Source of the DNA: Euglena gracilis
Taxonomy: Eukaryota; Euglenida; Euglenophyceae; Euglenales
Assembly: GCA_039621445.1 (NCBI GenBank)
Contig: CP154956.1
Coordinates: 56,803,220-56,867,219, forward strand
Reading direction: 5' to 3'
DNA: 64,000 nt
Both the position numbers and the translations under genes were made by a program. Below are positions 1 to 11,999 of the stretch, piece by piece. Positions within the stretch are counted from its first letter, which is position 1; every line of letters begins with the position of its first letter. The notes under the pieces are model-generated. The model did not search any database. It had not been told where the DNA came from and was given only the letters and a program-made list of their open reading frames with translations.

Positions 1-2317
1 AAAAAACCAGATCCCTATGAGGACAGGTTAATACGACACCAGAGGCCAGTTTCCTGGGACCCAGATCACAAAGGAAAAAAAACATATTTTGACCCCTGGC
101 CGAGACGAAATTCGAAAAAGCGATTTTTCCACATAATTTCTCATCAGAAGCTCGTTTTGCTTGAACAGAATAATTGCAATTTCAAAAAATTTTGGCCAGG
201 ACAGCGGGCACAAGGGTGAGAAACAGGTTCCCATGAGGCCGAATGTGTGGGAATGCAGGGTAGAGGACACTTTCCTGGGGGCGGGTGACGATTTTTTTTT
301 GCATAATTGGACATTTTTGCAGCTTCCATTTTCTGGAACCCGGTTCGACCCCGGCCCAGTTCCAGCCAGGATCCCGGAGGGGGGCAGCCCAAATTTTCAA
401 GCCTCTGAGCTGGAACCCCCAGGGTCGTTAAAAAACGACCTTTTATTTATTTCCAGCCACTTGAAGAGCTGCCAAATGGTAACGGATTATTTGGCTTTCG
501 GGTGTGCAAAAATGGACCAAAAATGGGTTGGAAAAAGGCTGGCATACTCAAATTTTGGGCTAAAAAATCGACTTTTTTACGTAATTGGCTTTTGGTTCTT
601 GGGTACTTGTGTGTTCATTATTTTCACTTGTGCGAACCCGTGCCAAAAATCTGGCCTGTGAACAATTGACCACTAACCATAACCCATGACTTTCTAAATT
701 TTCTGACTACTCCCTGACCGAAACCCATACCTGGGCCTCCAGCCCACGACCCAGACCTACCCCCCTACCCTTCTCCAGGGTCTTCTGAGTTAAAAAGAAG
801 CCTGGTGAGCATCACAATGAAAAAAATTTCATACAAAATGGATTTCTTTCATTTTGGCAACTTTTTTGGTAATTCGCATGTGATACAGAAAATATGCAAA
901 ATTCTCGACGTGATATACATGATACACACAAAACGTTTAGCGGTACACACTAAATAGATGTCTGTTTGCCACTTCATGCCATATGTGGACACTGAATTTA
1001 CACCAGCCAACTTCTCATATACAGCTGTCCATTTGCGGAAAAGAGGCTTTGGGCTCAGAACTGGTAAAGTTGGGGAAGAGTCCATGAAATATGACGAGGG
1101 GGTCGCCAAGGGATAAACCATGCAAATATGCAACGTCTGTGAAAATGAACATATTTGAAACACAACAACAAAACAAACAGAAAACATGTTTTTTGTGAGT
1201 TGAAGGATTTATTATTTTTTATTGTTGATGGAAATAATGACAAACTACGACTGCACCCCCGAATGGTCAGCCCTGAAACCTGCATGTATCACGAAAGTCC
1301 TCGAACTAGACTCCCATCCAGGTGTGTTCCTGCGGACAAAGAGAATAAAAATCAGGGGGGGGGAATGATATCGGAGGCCTTCAGAAAAAACATGTGTAAA
1401 AATTGCAGAAAAATGCGGGGAAAATGCGGAAAATTGATGTTGGGAATATTCACTTTCCTGCTGGAGGGGACTCAGAACAATTTCACAAATTTGGTCATTT
1501 TGCAAATATAAATATAAATTTTGAGCCATTGTTCACTTTTTTTTTACAACAAACAGGTCCAAAAGCATGATTTTTTTTTATAATTTTGGGAACATGCTGG
1601 TTCTAAAAAAAAGAATTTCTTGGGCGAAAAATACAAAAAAAAGGGAAAAAAATCAACGACAACTTTGGTATCAGGTAAAATCTGGTCCAGGATGCGGAAT
1701 TTTTCTAAACAAAAAAAAATTCCAGCAGAATCCATTTTCCCACCAGGGGGGAAAAAACTTAAAACAAAAGGGCCCAGAAATTGCCAAATTCTGTTGAATT
1801 TTGTAAAAATTGGCAAATTTTGGCAAATTTGCAACAAAATAACAAAAAAGGCACCTGGGTTCCCTTGTGAAACGTTTAAAGAATGACCGAAACTCATTTC
1901 GCTTTCCACCTCAGGTTCATGCAGAAAATTTTCAGAAAAGGGGGGAAAATGCGGAAAACTGCGGAAATTGCGGAAAATTTTCAGATGTCAATTCACCCCC
2001 TGCAACAATGCTTATGAAGAAATGAAGAAATTGCGGGAAAAATGCGCAAAATTTGGTTTTGAGACATCATCATCGTCATATTATTACAGTCGACAGACAC
2101 AACAGGCACAATTTTTGGACCCAGCCGGACATTTTCGTTGACTCCCGCTGGGCAGGAAATGGGAGAATGGAGGACATTTCTATAGGGCGCGGGGACATGA
2201 ATAGTTGACCCTTGACCCTCTGACCCATGAAATTTAGGCCCTGATGGAAAATGTTGCAGGGAAACCTGTCCGAAACAATCTGAACCAAGGAACTTAAAAT
2301 TTCACAGCAGATGCTAA
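1..2317. other. No gene recognised
   Basis: I see no convincing coding frame, RNA gene or structured repeat here. The stretch is AT-rich with A runs, short G runs and many short accidental frames on both strands. The 166-codon frame at 161-661 has neither a recognisable domain nor a composition that separates it from the others. Confidence 0.5.
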
Positions 2318-2626
2318 GATTCAAATGGAATTGGTGGGAATGTCTTCAAGAGTCTGCGTAGTGATCGTACAAGTTGTCTTCGCATCCTCCACCCAAAAGG
2401 TGGGGCAAAGCTAGCTCTCAAAATTTCACAAATGTGGGAGGCGGAGGAATCATCCAACAACTGCTCCAAAGCTGTTCCTCAGTGTCACACTGGACTGTCA
2501 TACATATATATACATCTTACACAGATGGCCACAATTTCCATTAGCTTCTATGACAGCAACTCTAAGATACAAGCAACCTCTCCTGAAAGTCTTCCTAAAG
2601 CCACATTTTATTTTGTGTTACATTGA
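2318..2626 (+). CDS. Unassigned open exon-like frame
   Basis: A frame of 102 codons stays open from just after a TAA at 2315 to the TGA at 2624. Its composition is mixed and protein-like, unlike the lysine, phenylalanine or proline runs that dominate most frames in this window. The segment around 2350-2500 (peptide parts LRILHPKGGAKLALK and MWEAEESSNNCSK) looks the most coding-like. The first ATG in frame is at 2432, so either the frame starts there or it is an internal or terminal exon. A second short coding-like run in another frame follows at about 2640-2744 (peptide FVIIAHHATPEATANVTG). I do not recognise a family and could not place a paired-end intron between the two. Chance openness cannot be excluded. 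Confidence 0.25.
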   Translation, partial: DSNGIGGNVFKSLRSDRTSCLRILHPKGGAKLALKISQMWEAEESSNNCSKAVPQCHTGLSYIYIHLTQMATISISFYDSNSKIQATSPESLPKATFYFVLH

Positions 2627-4126
2627 ACAAGGAAAAAAAAAGCTTTGTGATCATTGCGCACCATGCAACGCCAGAGGCAACAGCGAATGTGACGGGACAC
2701 TGCTTTTCTGAAACATTTGGGAACCTATGGTGGGTGACCTTCAAAACACTTTTTTGGGGGTTGTATTTTTTGAAAGGAAAAAAAGGCACCAGACAGGGGG
2801 TCCTGGACACCCCCCATCCTATGTACCAAACCAAACTTGTCCACCTAAAAATTCATAAAAAAATGCCTTTTCCAGAAAAAAAAATGCTTTTCAAAAAACC
2901 TCACCAACCTGTTACAAATGATTTCCCAACGTTTAACAACATGCGACTGCTTGGAGTTTGGTTTTTGTTATAGAATTTGAGTGATCGTTTCAATTGAACT
3001 GTAATGGGGAACACATTGGCAACATTGAAGGTCGGCAATGTTAAAAAAAAAGTGGTTACTAGAGGCAGTATTGACAACAACCAGTGTGGGGTGCAATGTG
3101 GGCCAAGCAGTGACATTATCAGGACAATCCACAGGCATGAGGCAAACAAAAAACTGAAAAAAAGAGAAGCAGAAAAACGTCACCAGTCTCACACAGAAGT
3201 GTCCACGGGGGCCCAACGAAAATGTCTATGGGGGTCTAAATCTGTTGTCCATTAGGGATCAATAATTGTGTCCGGGAAGGTTCTCCGGAAGGTGTCCGTG
3301 AGGGACAACAAAACTTGGCCGGGAGGGATCTTCATTTTGTCCGAAATTCCCTACTCGGGTGTCTGCTAGCTGTAAAAAACTAGGGGTTCCCACAGGACTT
3401 AGGCGTCTTCCAGCCTTCTGGGGGGTTAAAAAAAACAATTTTTCGAAAAAATGCCCAAAACCGGGGGGAACTGCACGGACCCACCCGGGGACCCAAACGA
3501 ACCGTGGGGGACCCCAAGTGGCCTATATACACCCCACATGCCCCCGGCCCCTCCAGACTGCTTTTGAGCCGTACAGGGTCCCCAAAAAGGGGTTCCCACA
3601 GGACTTGGCCGTTTTTTTTATCCGGAAATCCGGGGGTCAGAAAATCAATTTTCCGAAAATTGCCCTAAACCGATGGGGAATGCCAACCATGGGGGAGCTG
3701 GGCTGCCGGGCCGGGCTGGGCCGCTGGGCCGGGCCACCGGCCGGGCCAAACCCAAACCCTAACCCGCACCTCGGATGCTCAAACCAACCATGGGGGACTG
3801 CGTCTCCTAGGCCCCACCCCTCAAATAGAAATAATAAGCGTACCCCTTCATGCACCTGGTTGCATCCACCTGAATTTCACTATGCAACTGCATACGTGAC
3901 ACTGGTCCAAAAACGTCAGGTATGCAGCCTTCAGTTGTCTGAAAATGGAGCAATTTGCCTGTGTTTTTGATTTCTGTCAAAACAAACCACCATTTTTCGA
4001 GGAAAAAAATATGTATAAACAATAAGAAGGTCAACACAATGATTTGAGCGATGGTGTGCAATTGTTACAAGTCTTGATCGGCAAACAATTAACAGTTATT
4101 TTGACGTCAAAACAATGGACTGTTCA

Positions 4127-4128
<2 letters not shown>
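2627..4128. other. No confirmed gene; G/C-run DNA
   Basis: Apart from the short coding-like run at about 2640-2744, I see no gene. From about 3,260 to 3,800 the sequence becomes rich in GGGG and CCCC runs and the phrase TTCCCACAGGACTT occurs twice (near 3,388 and 3,593), which suggests decayed repeat copies. The end of the stretch, just before the A tract, contains TTCAATAAA. Confidence 0.4.
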
Positions 4129-4181
<53 letters not shown>

Positions 4182-4185
4182 AAAA

Positions 4186-4227
<42 letters not shown>

Positions 4228-4232
4228 AAAAA

Positions 4233-4280
<48 letters not shown>

Positions 4281-4571
4281 AAAAAAAAAAAAACAAAAAA
4301 AAAAACAAAAAACAACAAAAACAAAAAAAAAAAAAAAAAAAAAAAAAAAAGCAAAAAAAAAAAAAAAAAAAAAAAACAAAACAAAAAAAAAAACAAAAAT
4401 CAAAAAAAAACAAAAAAAAAAAAAAAAAAAAAAAATGCAAAAAAACACCACCAACAAACCTAAAAAAAATAAAAAAAAGCCCACCAAAACCCCCCCCCAA
4501 AAAAAACCCCCAAAAAAAAAAAACCCCAAAAAAAAACCCCAAAAAAAAAAAAAAAAAAAAAAAAAACGGTC
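4129..4571. repeat. Interrupted poly(A) tract, about 440 bp
   Basis: Almost pure A with scattered single C, T or G interruptions. The 3' third gains CCCC and CACC islands. It follows directly on TTCAATAAA, so it may be the expanded poly(A) tail of a retroposed transcript, but no retroposed gene is recognisable upstream. The long lysine-only frame (+) and phenylalanine-only frame (-) here are artefacts. Confidence 0.9.
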
Positions 4572-5752
4572 CGACAAGGATTATGTTTTCGACCCCCCTT
4601 TTTTTAAACTAACGACAAAAAGCCGTTTTTTCTTCTGAAAAAAGAACAGTTCAAAATTTGGGACAACCAAAAACTGTCCAAATTTTTGGGAAACACAAAA
4701 TTTTGCCGTGGCAGCAAAATTTTGCATTGCAAATTTTGAGGTTGGTTTTCTGGAAATACTGTGAGTATTCGCCATAACAAAATCAACGCAGTGCAGATCA
4801 TCATCATCATCATTATTATCATCATCACCACCACCACCACCACTACCATCATTATTCCATTTTGGACGATGTTGTGAGCTGTCATTAACAATTTTTTCAC
4901 CAAAAATAAAATAAACATGGTAATTTTGGTCATTTTGCAATTTTGGGAACATGTTGAATTCAAAATATGCAAGATGCAAAAATCACGAAAATGCAAAAAC
5001 ACTTCAAAACATGCAAAAATGGCATCAAATTTACACCAAAGGTACAAGAATCATAGGGAATGAAGAAAAACAGCAGTTTCAAAAAAATCAAAACTTTGAA
5101 AAATCTTTCAAAAAAAATGCAACAGTGTTCAAGATTGCGAAAAATTGGGTAAATCACAACAGAATGCGCCAAAAAAAACGCAAAAAGTGCTGGAAAAAAC
5201 AAAACAAATGCGCAAAAATGCGAAAGAATGCGCCAAAATGAGCATTGGAAAATCTTAAAAAGTTCGGCAAAAAAAGTGCAAAAATGCGCAAAAATGCCAA
5301 ATGTGCTCCCCCGCATTTTCCTTGTTTTTTTTATATTCCAAACAGAGGCTTTTTTAAGGACCTGGGGGAGGGGGTGGTCCGGACCCACCCACCCAGGGGG
5401 AGGCTCAGCGGACCTGCTGTTGGGGGGGGAGTCAATTTTGGGGTCCAAATTTTTTGGACGCTTCGAAGAAAAACCCCAGGGCAGGTACCCACTCAGCCCG
5501 ACCCCCCAGGGGGGGGGGGGGGCGGGACCAGGCATTATTTTTTAATGCGCCTTTTTTTTAAAAAAAGGACCTGAAAACCCTTTAAAACCCTTAAAAATTG
5601 GTCCTGGAAAATTTTTTTCGAATTTCGAGCAAAAAGAAGTTGCAAAATCTTGGCAAAAACAAGAGAACTCCGGGAAATGAAAAATGATTTCTGGCATCGC
5701 CGGAACACTCTGACCATTACTCGGGACCCCCCCCCCCGGGTCACGAAACTTA
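4572..5752. other. No gene; ATC and GCAAAAATGCG simple repeats
   Basis: Contains an imperfect trinucleotide run (CAT/CAC) at about 4,797-4,857. From about 4,965 to 5,305 it carries a degenerate repeat of short GCAAAAATG/GCGCAAAA words, the same words that recur on the other strand at 54.4-54.8 kb. G and C runs follow from 5,360 onward. Confidence 0.5.
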
Positions 5753-6160
5753 AGCCTAGCGTCTGAAATGTTTGCCCACAGTTGGTAAAAATATTTGCCC
5801 CAACCTGTCAAAATTTTTGCCCAACCTCAAAAAATTTGCCCAGAGGCCTGCCTCAAAAAATTTTGCACTGCGCCCAAAAAATATTTGCACTTGTTCAGAA
5901 AAAATTTGCACTCCGTCATTTCATTTTATATATTTATTGCTCAATGAAAAAAATCCTTACACTGGACAATGGAAAAAGATCCACACCAATTGAAGTTTCA
6001 AAGGACAAGTGTGCAAAAACACCAATCCAAATGCAAAAAAAAACTTTCGGAACGGAGGCAAATTGGGATGAGGTGCAAACATTTTTAGATAAAATCAAAA
6101 AAATTGACCAGAAGTGCAAAAACATACGGTGTGAAATGCGAAAAATTCGGGCATTAGGTT
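5753..6160. mobile_element. Decayed MITE-1 copy
   Basis: Carries the internal words of the MITE-1 family: TTTGCCCACAG near the left end, repeated TTTGCAC or TTTGCCC phrases, and the right-hand phrase AATTCGGGCATTAGGTT. Against the reference copy at 12,164-12,856 both ends have diverged (left CCTAGCG instead of CCTAACG, right GCATTAGG instead of GCGTTAGG), so the exact boundaries are uncertain. No coding capacity. Confidence 0.65.
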
Positions 6161-6799
6161 TTTAAAAAAAACATTGATTCCAAAGCGATGGAAACATTGC
6201 GGTCGACCGAAATTTCCCCATCCACGTTCGAAATTTTGCCACCAGTTTCCCCCAAATCAATAACACAACCAAGGACCAGGGGTTTGCTTAAGAACCCAGG
6301 GGGGTGGGGGGCCGGCTGGAAAAAAAGTGCTGCCTGGACCCAGGGGTCCAGGGGGGTTCCGGCCAGCTGGGAGCTGGACCTGGCGGGTGCCCAAAAACAC
6401 ACCCAAAAAAAAAGCCCAACTCCAGCTGGGTTGGCACCTTTCAGCAAAAACCACCCAAAAAATGCCATTTTTGACCAATTTGACCCCCTTTACAAAAATA
6501 AGCACAATTTTTTTCGGTCCAGCCTGGCTTCGCCGGGCTGGTGTGAACTTTGTTTCAGTGGGGGGGGGGGGGCGGTCTGCAGCCCGGCTGGCTGAACCCC
6601 CCGGGGGTAGGGTCCCCTCTGGCTGCCCCTGCCAAAAACCCCTGCCAAAGACCCTCCAAAAAGAAACATGGTTGAATTGTGTTTCTTTATCTTTTTTTTC
6701 TCTTCAAAAAATAACCCAAGGTTCACACAGGTTTAGTTGTAAATTAAAATACTAAAAAAAAACAGAACTGTTACTGGTGTGTCTCTTCCTTTGTTTCAA
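6161..6799. other. No gene; G/C-run repeat DNA
   Basis: Mixed AT-rich and GGGG/CCCC sequence. Both strands show long frames, but these are proline- and glycine-rich and lack domains. Nothing further can be supported. Confidence 0.4.
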
Positions 6800-7030
6800 T
6801 CCGTTCCAAAATAACAAAATCCCTTGTGTTGCTGAAACCGACGCATGCATGTTGTTCTTCTGAGAAATTGGTTTAAAGCCCCAATATAACCAAAAATACG
6901 TTGTGTAGCCGAACCCGAGGCGTGTGCAAGTTGCTTTTCTACGAAACTGTTCGGGGGCCCCAAAATAACAAAATCCCTTGTGTTGCTGAAACCGGCACGT
7001 GCATGTTGTTCTTCTGAGAAATTGTTTAGG
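6800..7030. repeat. Short tandem array, three units
   Basis: Three related units of roughly 75 bp, each containing a form of ACAAAATCCCTTGTGTTGC followed by GTTGTTCTTCTGAGAAAT. The middle unit is the most diverged. The phrase AAAATAACAAAATCCCTTG also occurs near 25,515 and 30,040 and, as AAAATAACAATATCCC, in the 21.0-21.7 kb array, so all are probably one family. Confidence 0.7.
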
Positions 7031-7149
7031 GGCACCTGGTGCGTAAATTGTTTAGTACGCACCTGGTGCGTGCCAAAAAAAAATGTGTCAAACAGGAGCC
7101 AAAAATAAGTCCATTTTTTAGATAGATCCTATCAACGCAAGCATGTGTG

Positions 7150-7345
7150 GGGGGTTGTACCACGTACATACCCCCCAGGACCTGTTGTGTACCTGCTTGT
7201 ACCTGTACACGCAGGTCCTGGGGGGTACGTACCTGTTTAGACATAGGCTTTGTCGGCGCCGGTGCGGGGGGGGGGGGTCGTACCTGGTGCATACCCCCCA
7301 GGACCTGTCGCGTACGCGACTTGTACCAGGTACATACCCCCCCAG
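7150..7345. repeat. GTACC-rich inverted repeats
   Basis: The phrase ACATACCCCCCAGGACCTG is followed about 40 bp later by its near reverse complement CAGGTCCTGGGGGGTACGT. It recurs as GCATACCCCCCAGGACCTG, followed by ACATACCCCCCCAGAACC. Strong hairpins are possible. Function unknown. Confidence 0.7.
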
Positions 7346-9117
7346 AACCCCCCCCACGGCCAGGCTGCTGGCCCCTGGCTGCAACACATTTTCATTATGT
7401 GGTCACAGACAGCATATCTGCTCCTGCCTGTTTGGACTTGTTTGCATTTGCTCACATCCAGAAATGAGAGTTGGTGTGGTGAGAAATCAAAAGCTGCATT
7501 TGAAATCAAAAATGACGACCAACCTGCCCAGCACAGCGTGACGGAGAGGATGGCTTACATGGCCGTTGATTGTTGGCTGCTGGCTCTTCAGAGCAGGAAA
7601 TCCATAAACCTGGAGAATGAAAAATAACCATTGTTCTTGAGGCCTTCGCTTTCCTGCCAGTGCTCTCAACTTCTCTGACAGCCCACTGAACTGTAAACAC
7701 ATATGTAGATTCAAACATGTATAGATAAACACATATGGGTTCAAACATATTCAAATAGCCCCCCCGAAATACAAAGCCCCCCCGGCTTAAAACAAAAAAA
7801 ACTTGGACGGGATTTCAAAACCCTCAGGGGCTTTATATTTGGGGGGATCAAACTTTTTGGGGTGACCTTTATGACCTTCAGGGGCCTTCAACTGTGGCCA
7901 AATACCAATTTTATTCCAAATCTTCGTTGTGTACCCCTATTTCCAAAATTGTGCAACCCTTATTAAAAAACTAAAAAAAAAGCCAAGGGCGTCAGATGTG
8001 GCAGCGTTGGAGAAACATATTTCATAAACGCCAAACAAAACTTTTTAGGAGTGAGCCAGTGAAAGCCCCGGGGGCAGGGATACACAGGAAGCCTTGAGGG
8101 GTTCGAACCCCCTCCCGACACGAGGGGGGGGACCCCCCCTCCTACACCCCCCTTTGACCCACCGACCTCCAACCCCCGGCTGGGGGGGGGGGTCGAACAC
8201 GTCCCCAAACCAACAACTTCCAACCAGGGGGTGGTCAAACGACAGGTGCCAAAAACAGCCCAATTTTCAAAGCCACCCACAACCCCCAACCAGGTGGTCG
8301 TCATTTAGGGGTAGTCGCTGCGCAAAGGGGGGGCTCGAAACTTTAAACGGGCGGGAAAATTTTCAGTAAATGGACTGGAAAAAGTTTTCGGTTTATGGCC
8401 CGGATCAGGCTTTTTTAACCGACCGGGGGGGAGGGGGTGGGTGGGTGCTACCGGGTGCCTGCCCATAGCAGGCACACCCCCCCCCGTGGGGGGGGGGCAG
8501 CCCGGGGCACCCAGGGTCCGGTGGGTCCTTGCCAAAAGGGTGAAAAAAAAACGGGATCGGTCGCTGGACAGGGGTGCCTGCCCAACCCACCCCCGAAACC
8601 CTGCCCCCCCCCCGGGGGGTTGGCAGGGGAGCGTGGGTTGCCTGCCCCTAGAACCCCCCCGGGCAGAGTTGTATGGGAATCTCTGAGGGGGGGGGGGACC
8701 CCCTTCTGAAATTGGGGGGGGGGGATTGGGGGACCCCCCTCCTACCTCCAGTTTTCGGTCGCCGAAAATTTCGACCTTTTTTTGGGTCACGAAATCAATT
8801 TTTCTGAAATTTCTCAAAAATGGCGGGGAATCGGAGGAAATTGAAGCCCTTAAAATGCCCCATCTGACAGTATTTTGATTTCCCCGCAACTCCCCACCTG
8901 TCCCGAGTTACGGCCATTTTTGGCCAAAATTTCATGTTGAGCCTCAAGAAAGTCCTAAAATACACACCCGGCGCGAAGCGACAGAAAATTTTTTTGCCCC
9001 CGCAGAGGAGGGGGAGGGCCCCCCCCCCTTCCGAAACCAGGGGGGGACTAGGTGGTAGAGGGGGCCAGGGTGTGACGTAGAGCTGAGCTCTTTGGGGGAC
9101 CACCCCGGCCCGGCCTG
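7346..9117. other. No gene; G/C-run repeat DNA
   Basis: The part before 8,040 has no recognised feature. From 8,040 to 9,050 there are many GGGGGG/CCCCCC runs and phrases such as GGGTGCCTGCCC(A/C)TAGCAGGCAC, which recur at 38.45-38.70 kb and mark a dispersed repeat. Frames here are glycine/proline-rich shadows of the runs. Confidence 0.45.
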
Positions 9118-9590
9118 CGAAAAACACTCATTTTTGGCCCAAAATCATGTTTTCTGGATAAGGGAGGCCATAAAACATCGTTTTGGGCCAAAAAAAATAT
9201 TTTCGATTTTTTTCGACTTTTTTGACCCGGTTTTGACCCAAAGTCAATGGGTTGGCCAACCAAAACGGGGCCCTGGCGGGTCGAAAAATTCTCGTTTTCG
9301 GCTCAAAAACATTTTTTCTGTGTCCGGGAGGCCAAAAAACATGGTTTTGGGCGAAAAAAATTTTTTCGATTTTTTTCAACTTTTTTGACCCGGTTTTGAC
9401 CCAAAGTCAATGGGTTGGCCAACCAAAACGGGTCGCTGGCGGGTCGAAAAAACGCTCATTTTCAGCTCAAAAACACTTTTTCCGGGTCCGGGAGGCCAAA
9501 AAACATCGTTTTGGGCGAAAAAAATTTTTTTCGATTTTTTTCGACTTTTTGGCCCGAAAACGGCTAAGTCGGACAGTGGGAAAAGTGTAC
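9118..9590. repeat. Tandem array, about 167-bp unit, three units
   Basis: Three head-to-tail units beginning near 9,118, 9,283 and 9,450. Each has CTCATTTT/CTCGTTTT, GGCTCAAAAACA or similar, GGGAGGCCA(A/T)AAAACAT, TTTTTTCGA, and CCCAAAGTCAATGGGTTGG (last unit truncated). Single decayed units occur near 15,690-15,790 and 16,110-16,230. Confidence 0.85.
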
Positions 9591-10363
9591 AAAACGGCCA
9601 TTTGGACCGAAAAACGTCGGGCTGGGTGGATGGGGAGACTCCCCTGCACCCCAAGGTAAAAAGAAGTCTGAGAACATAGGTGACAGTGAAAATTAGTTTC
9701 GTGAACACATGCTGGAAAGTGGTGGGGAAACAGAAAACAAACACACATCGGGAAATTATACAAATCTGACTTGAAAAGAGAAAGAAAAATTTGAAAAGAA
9801 AATTTGTTGGCACCAGGTGATATCAAAAATCTGTGTGAAACAGCAAACAATGGTTTTCTTTAAAAGACCCAGGGTTGGCACCCACCCACTCTGGGGGGGG
9901 GCGGTGTTAGGATGGACCCATTGGAGGTCAATTTTGAGGCAAAAAAGTAAAAATAAATCAATTTACACCAAAAAGAGGAATCCTGGGGGCACCCAGCCCC
10001 ACTCGGACCCACCCACCTGCAAGACGAGCCCCCCCCCCCCCATGCCCCTCCCCTTATTGTTCCCCCCCTTACTGTTCCCATTGGGGGGATGGGGACAGTG
10101 CAATGTCAGGGCACTTTTTGTGAAGGATTCTTGGAACAAAGAGAGAAAAAGGATTTTTTTGGTCGTTTTTAGGTGCTCTCATTCCCATCAAACTCCAAAC
10201 CAACACCAAAATGGATGTTGTGCAGGTGCAGTTTTCAAGCATGTGAACCATAAAAGCTTCAGTTTGGCCTTTTTAGATGGCCTTTTGGGTCTAATTTGGT
10301 TGGTTAGTTCATGGTCCATGGGGTACATTGTCTCCAGAAGTGTCTTTCAGACCAAATGTAACC
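9591..10363. other. No gene recognised
   Basis: Unremarkable AT-rich sequence to 9,880, then G/C runs. A 199-codon + frame (9,817-10,416) is open but has no domain and ends inside the AAATAATA repeat, so I do not call it a gene. Confidence 0.4.
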
Positions 10364-11206
10364 CCCCCCAAATAATAACCCCCCCAAATAATAAACCCCC
10401 CCAAATAATACAATAACCCCCCCTGAGGACCGACTACGGCCGCCCAAATAATAACCCCCCCCCCCTGGCAGGTGTGAGGGCAAAGGAAAAAAGTGTCAAA
10501 AATTCGCAGAAATGTTGCAAAAAAAAATCACAAAAATGGATCAAATTGGTGCAGAAAATATGCCAAAAAAAGCACCCAATTTTCAAAAAAGCCCAGAAAT
10601 GACAAAAAAGTGACCATTGGAGCCTGTGGAGGGGTTTTTAGGGTCGATTTTTGACTTCGAAATTTTTGCCCAAATAATACCCCCCCCAAATAATAACCCC
10701 CCCCCTGGACCCCGACTTCGGGTGTCCAAATAAGGCCGAATTCTGTGGCCATATGTCGAAAGCCCCTGGGAAGAGCTTTCGATTGATGGGTAACATGGCT
10801 TCAGAAGTATGGAATCTACCAATTTCGACCGGCGGCCAATTTGGGCCAAAGTCGCCCAAAACTGCCCCAAACATGGGATTTGGGGCGAAATTGGCCGTTA
10901 TTCCTCAGCCGCCGGTTCGGGCGTGAACCCGGTGTCTAGGACGCCGGTTCGGGCTGACGCCCGAACCGGCGTCTGGGACACAGTTTTCGATATAGATATT
11001 GCTTCATTGTCAAGATATTTTGAAATCAATTTTTTGACCAAAAAAATAGCGACCCAAAAAACGGCCCAAAAGCACCCCAAAATGGTCGTTTTGGGCCACA
11101 AAAGCGCACCAGAACACGGGCCAGGTGTGTCGGCAGCCAAAACAGTGAACGGGGGCGACAGAGGACCTTCGGGGGTAAACCCCCCCAAATAATAAACCCC
11201 CCAGTT
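10364..11206. repeat. CCCCCCAAATAATA-bounded repeat
   Basis: The phrase CCCCCCAAATAATAA is repeated at 10,364-10,460, again at 10,665-10,705 and at 11,176-11,206. Its reverse complement recurs at 53,660-53,985. A GACGCCGG...CCGGCGTC hairpin lies at about 10,940-10,972. The arrangement suggests nested copies of an element with C-rich ends. No coding capacity is seen. Confidence 0.6.
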
Positions 11207-11999
11207 TATTAATGCACACAGCGCTTATTTTCAGTGTATTCCAAAATTTGACATATTAATTTGTCGAATCCCACAGTTCAGGTTGCATATTGCATAATCA
11301 AACGAAAGCTCTCCCAAAGACCTTTCGCTTGGTACCCACAGAACTCAGCCACCCTGCACAGCACTCTGAAAATCGGCGATCGCATTTTCCGACCCTGTTT
11401 GAAAATTCGAAATTTCACTTTTCAGTTGCCACTCTTCTCAAGGGCTTTCAGCAGATGGCCTAAGATTCCAGCCATGCTGCATGGTATTCTATTTTAGAAA
11501 TCCCCCAAAATTTGGGAAAAGGAAATTGTTGCACAAAAAAACCCTGATTTCTGGCTGAAGAACCCCCAAAAGCTGCTCTAATGTGATTACCACATCTCCA
11601 CAAACCCGTTTGGACACTTGTTGGCACTTTATATTTTGGGGGATTCCCCAGACGCCGGCTTCACGCCCGAACCGGTATCTGGGACGCTGGTTCGGGCGTG
11701 AAGCCAGAGCCCCCAGACACGGTTTCAAAGGAGAGAGCAAAAATGAAGCCCTTGGAATGCCCATCCAACCATGGTTTATTCCCCCCCCCCCAACTCTTCA
11801 TGTAGCCCGAGTTACAGCGATTCTTTGGCCATTTTTTGGGAGTTTTAATCTGGGCCCGACGCCTGTCTTGAATTTCTTCTGACTTAAATAGAATTCAGGC
11901 TGAATTTGTTTAGGTCAGTCAATTTCCATTCAGGCGACCGTTCATGGGCCAAAAACCACTTTTTTGGCAATTTTTCCGTCCAGGCGCTTCGGTCAAATG
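11207..11999. other. No gene; diverged repeat fragments
   Basis: Contains decayed pieces of the hairpin-ended repeat (family A): CGAAAGCTCT near 11,302, GGCGATCGCATTTTCCGACC near 11,375, and a GGCTTCACGCCCGAACCGG/CCGGTT pair near 11,660-11,705. At 11,848-11,990 is a piece of another dispersed repeat (TGGGCCCGACGCCTGTCTTG), shared with 27,480-27,560 in opposite arrangement. Confidence 0.5.

Noticed and set aside
4107-4612. Long lysine (+) and phenylalanine (-) frames
   Set aside because: These are translation of the A tract, with no information beyond the homopolymer.
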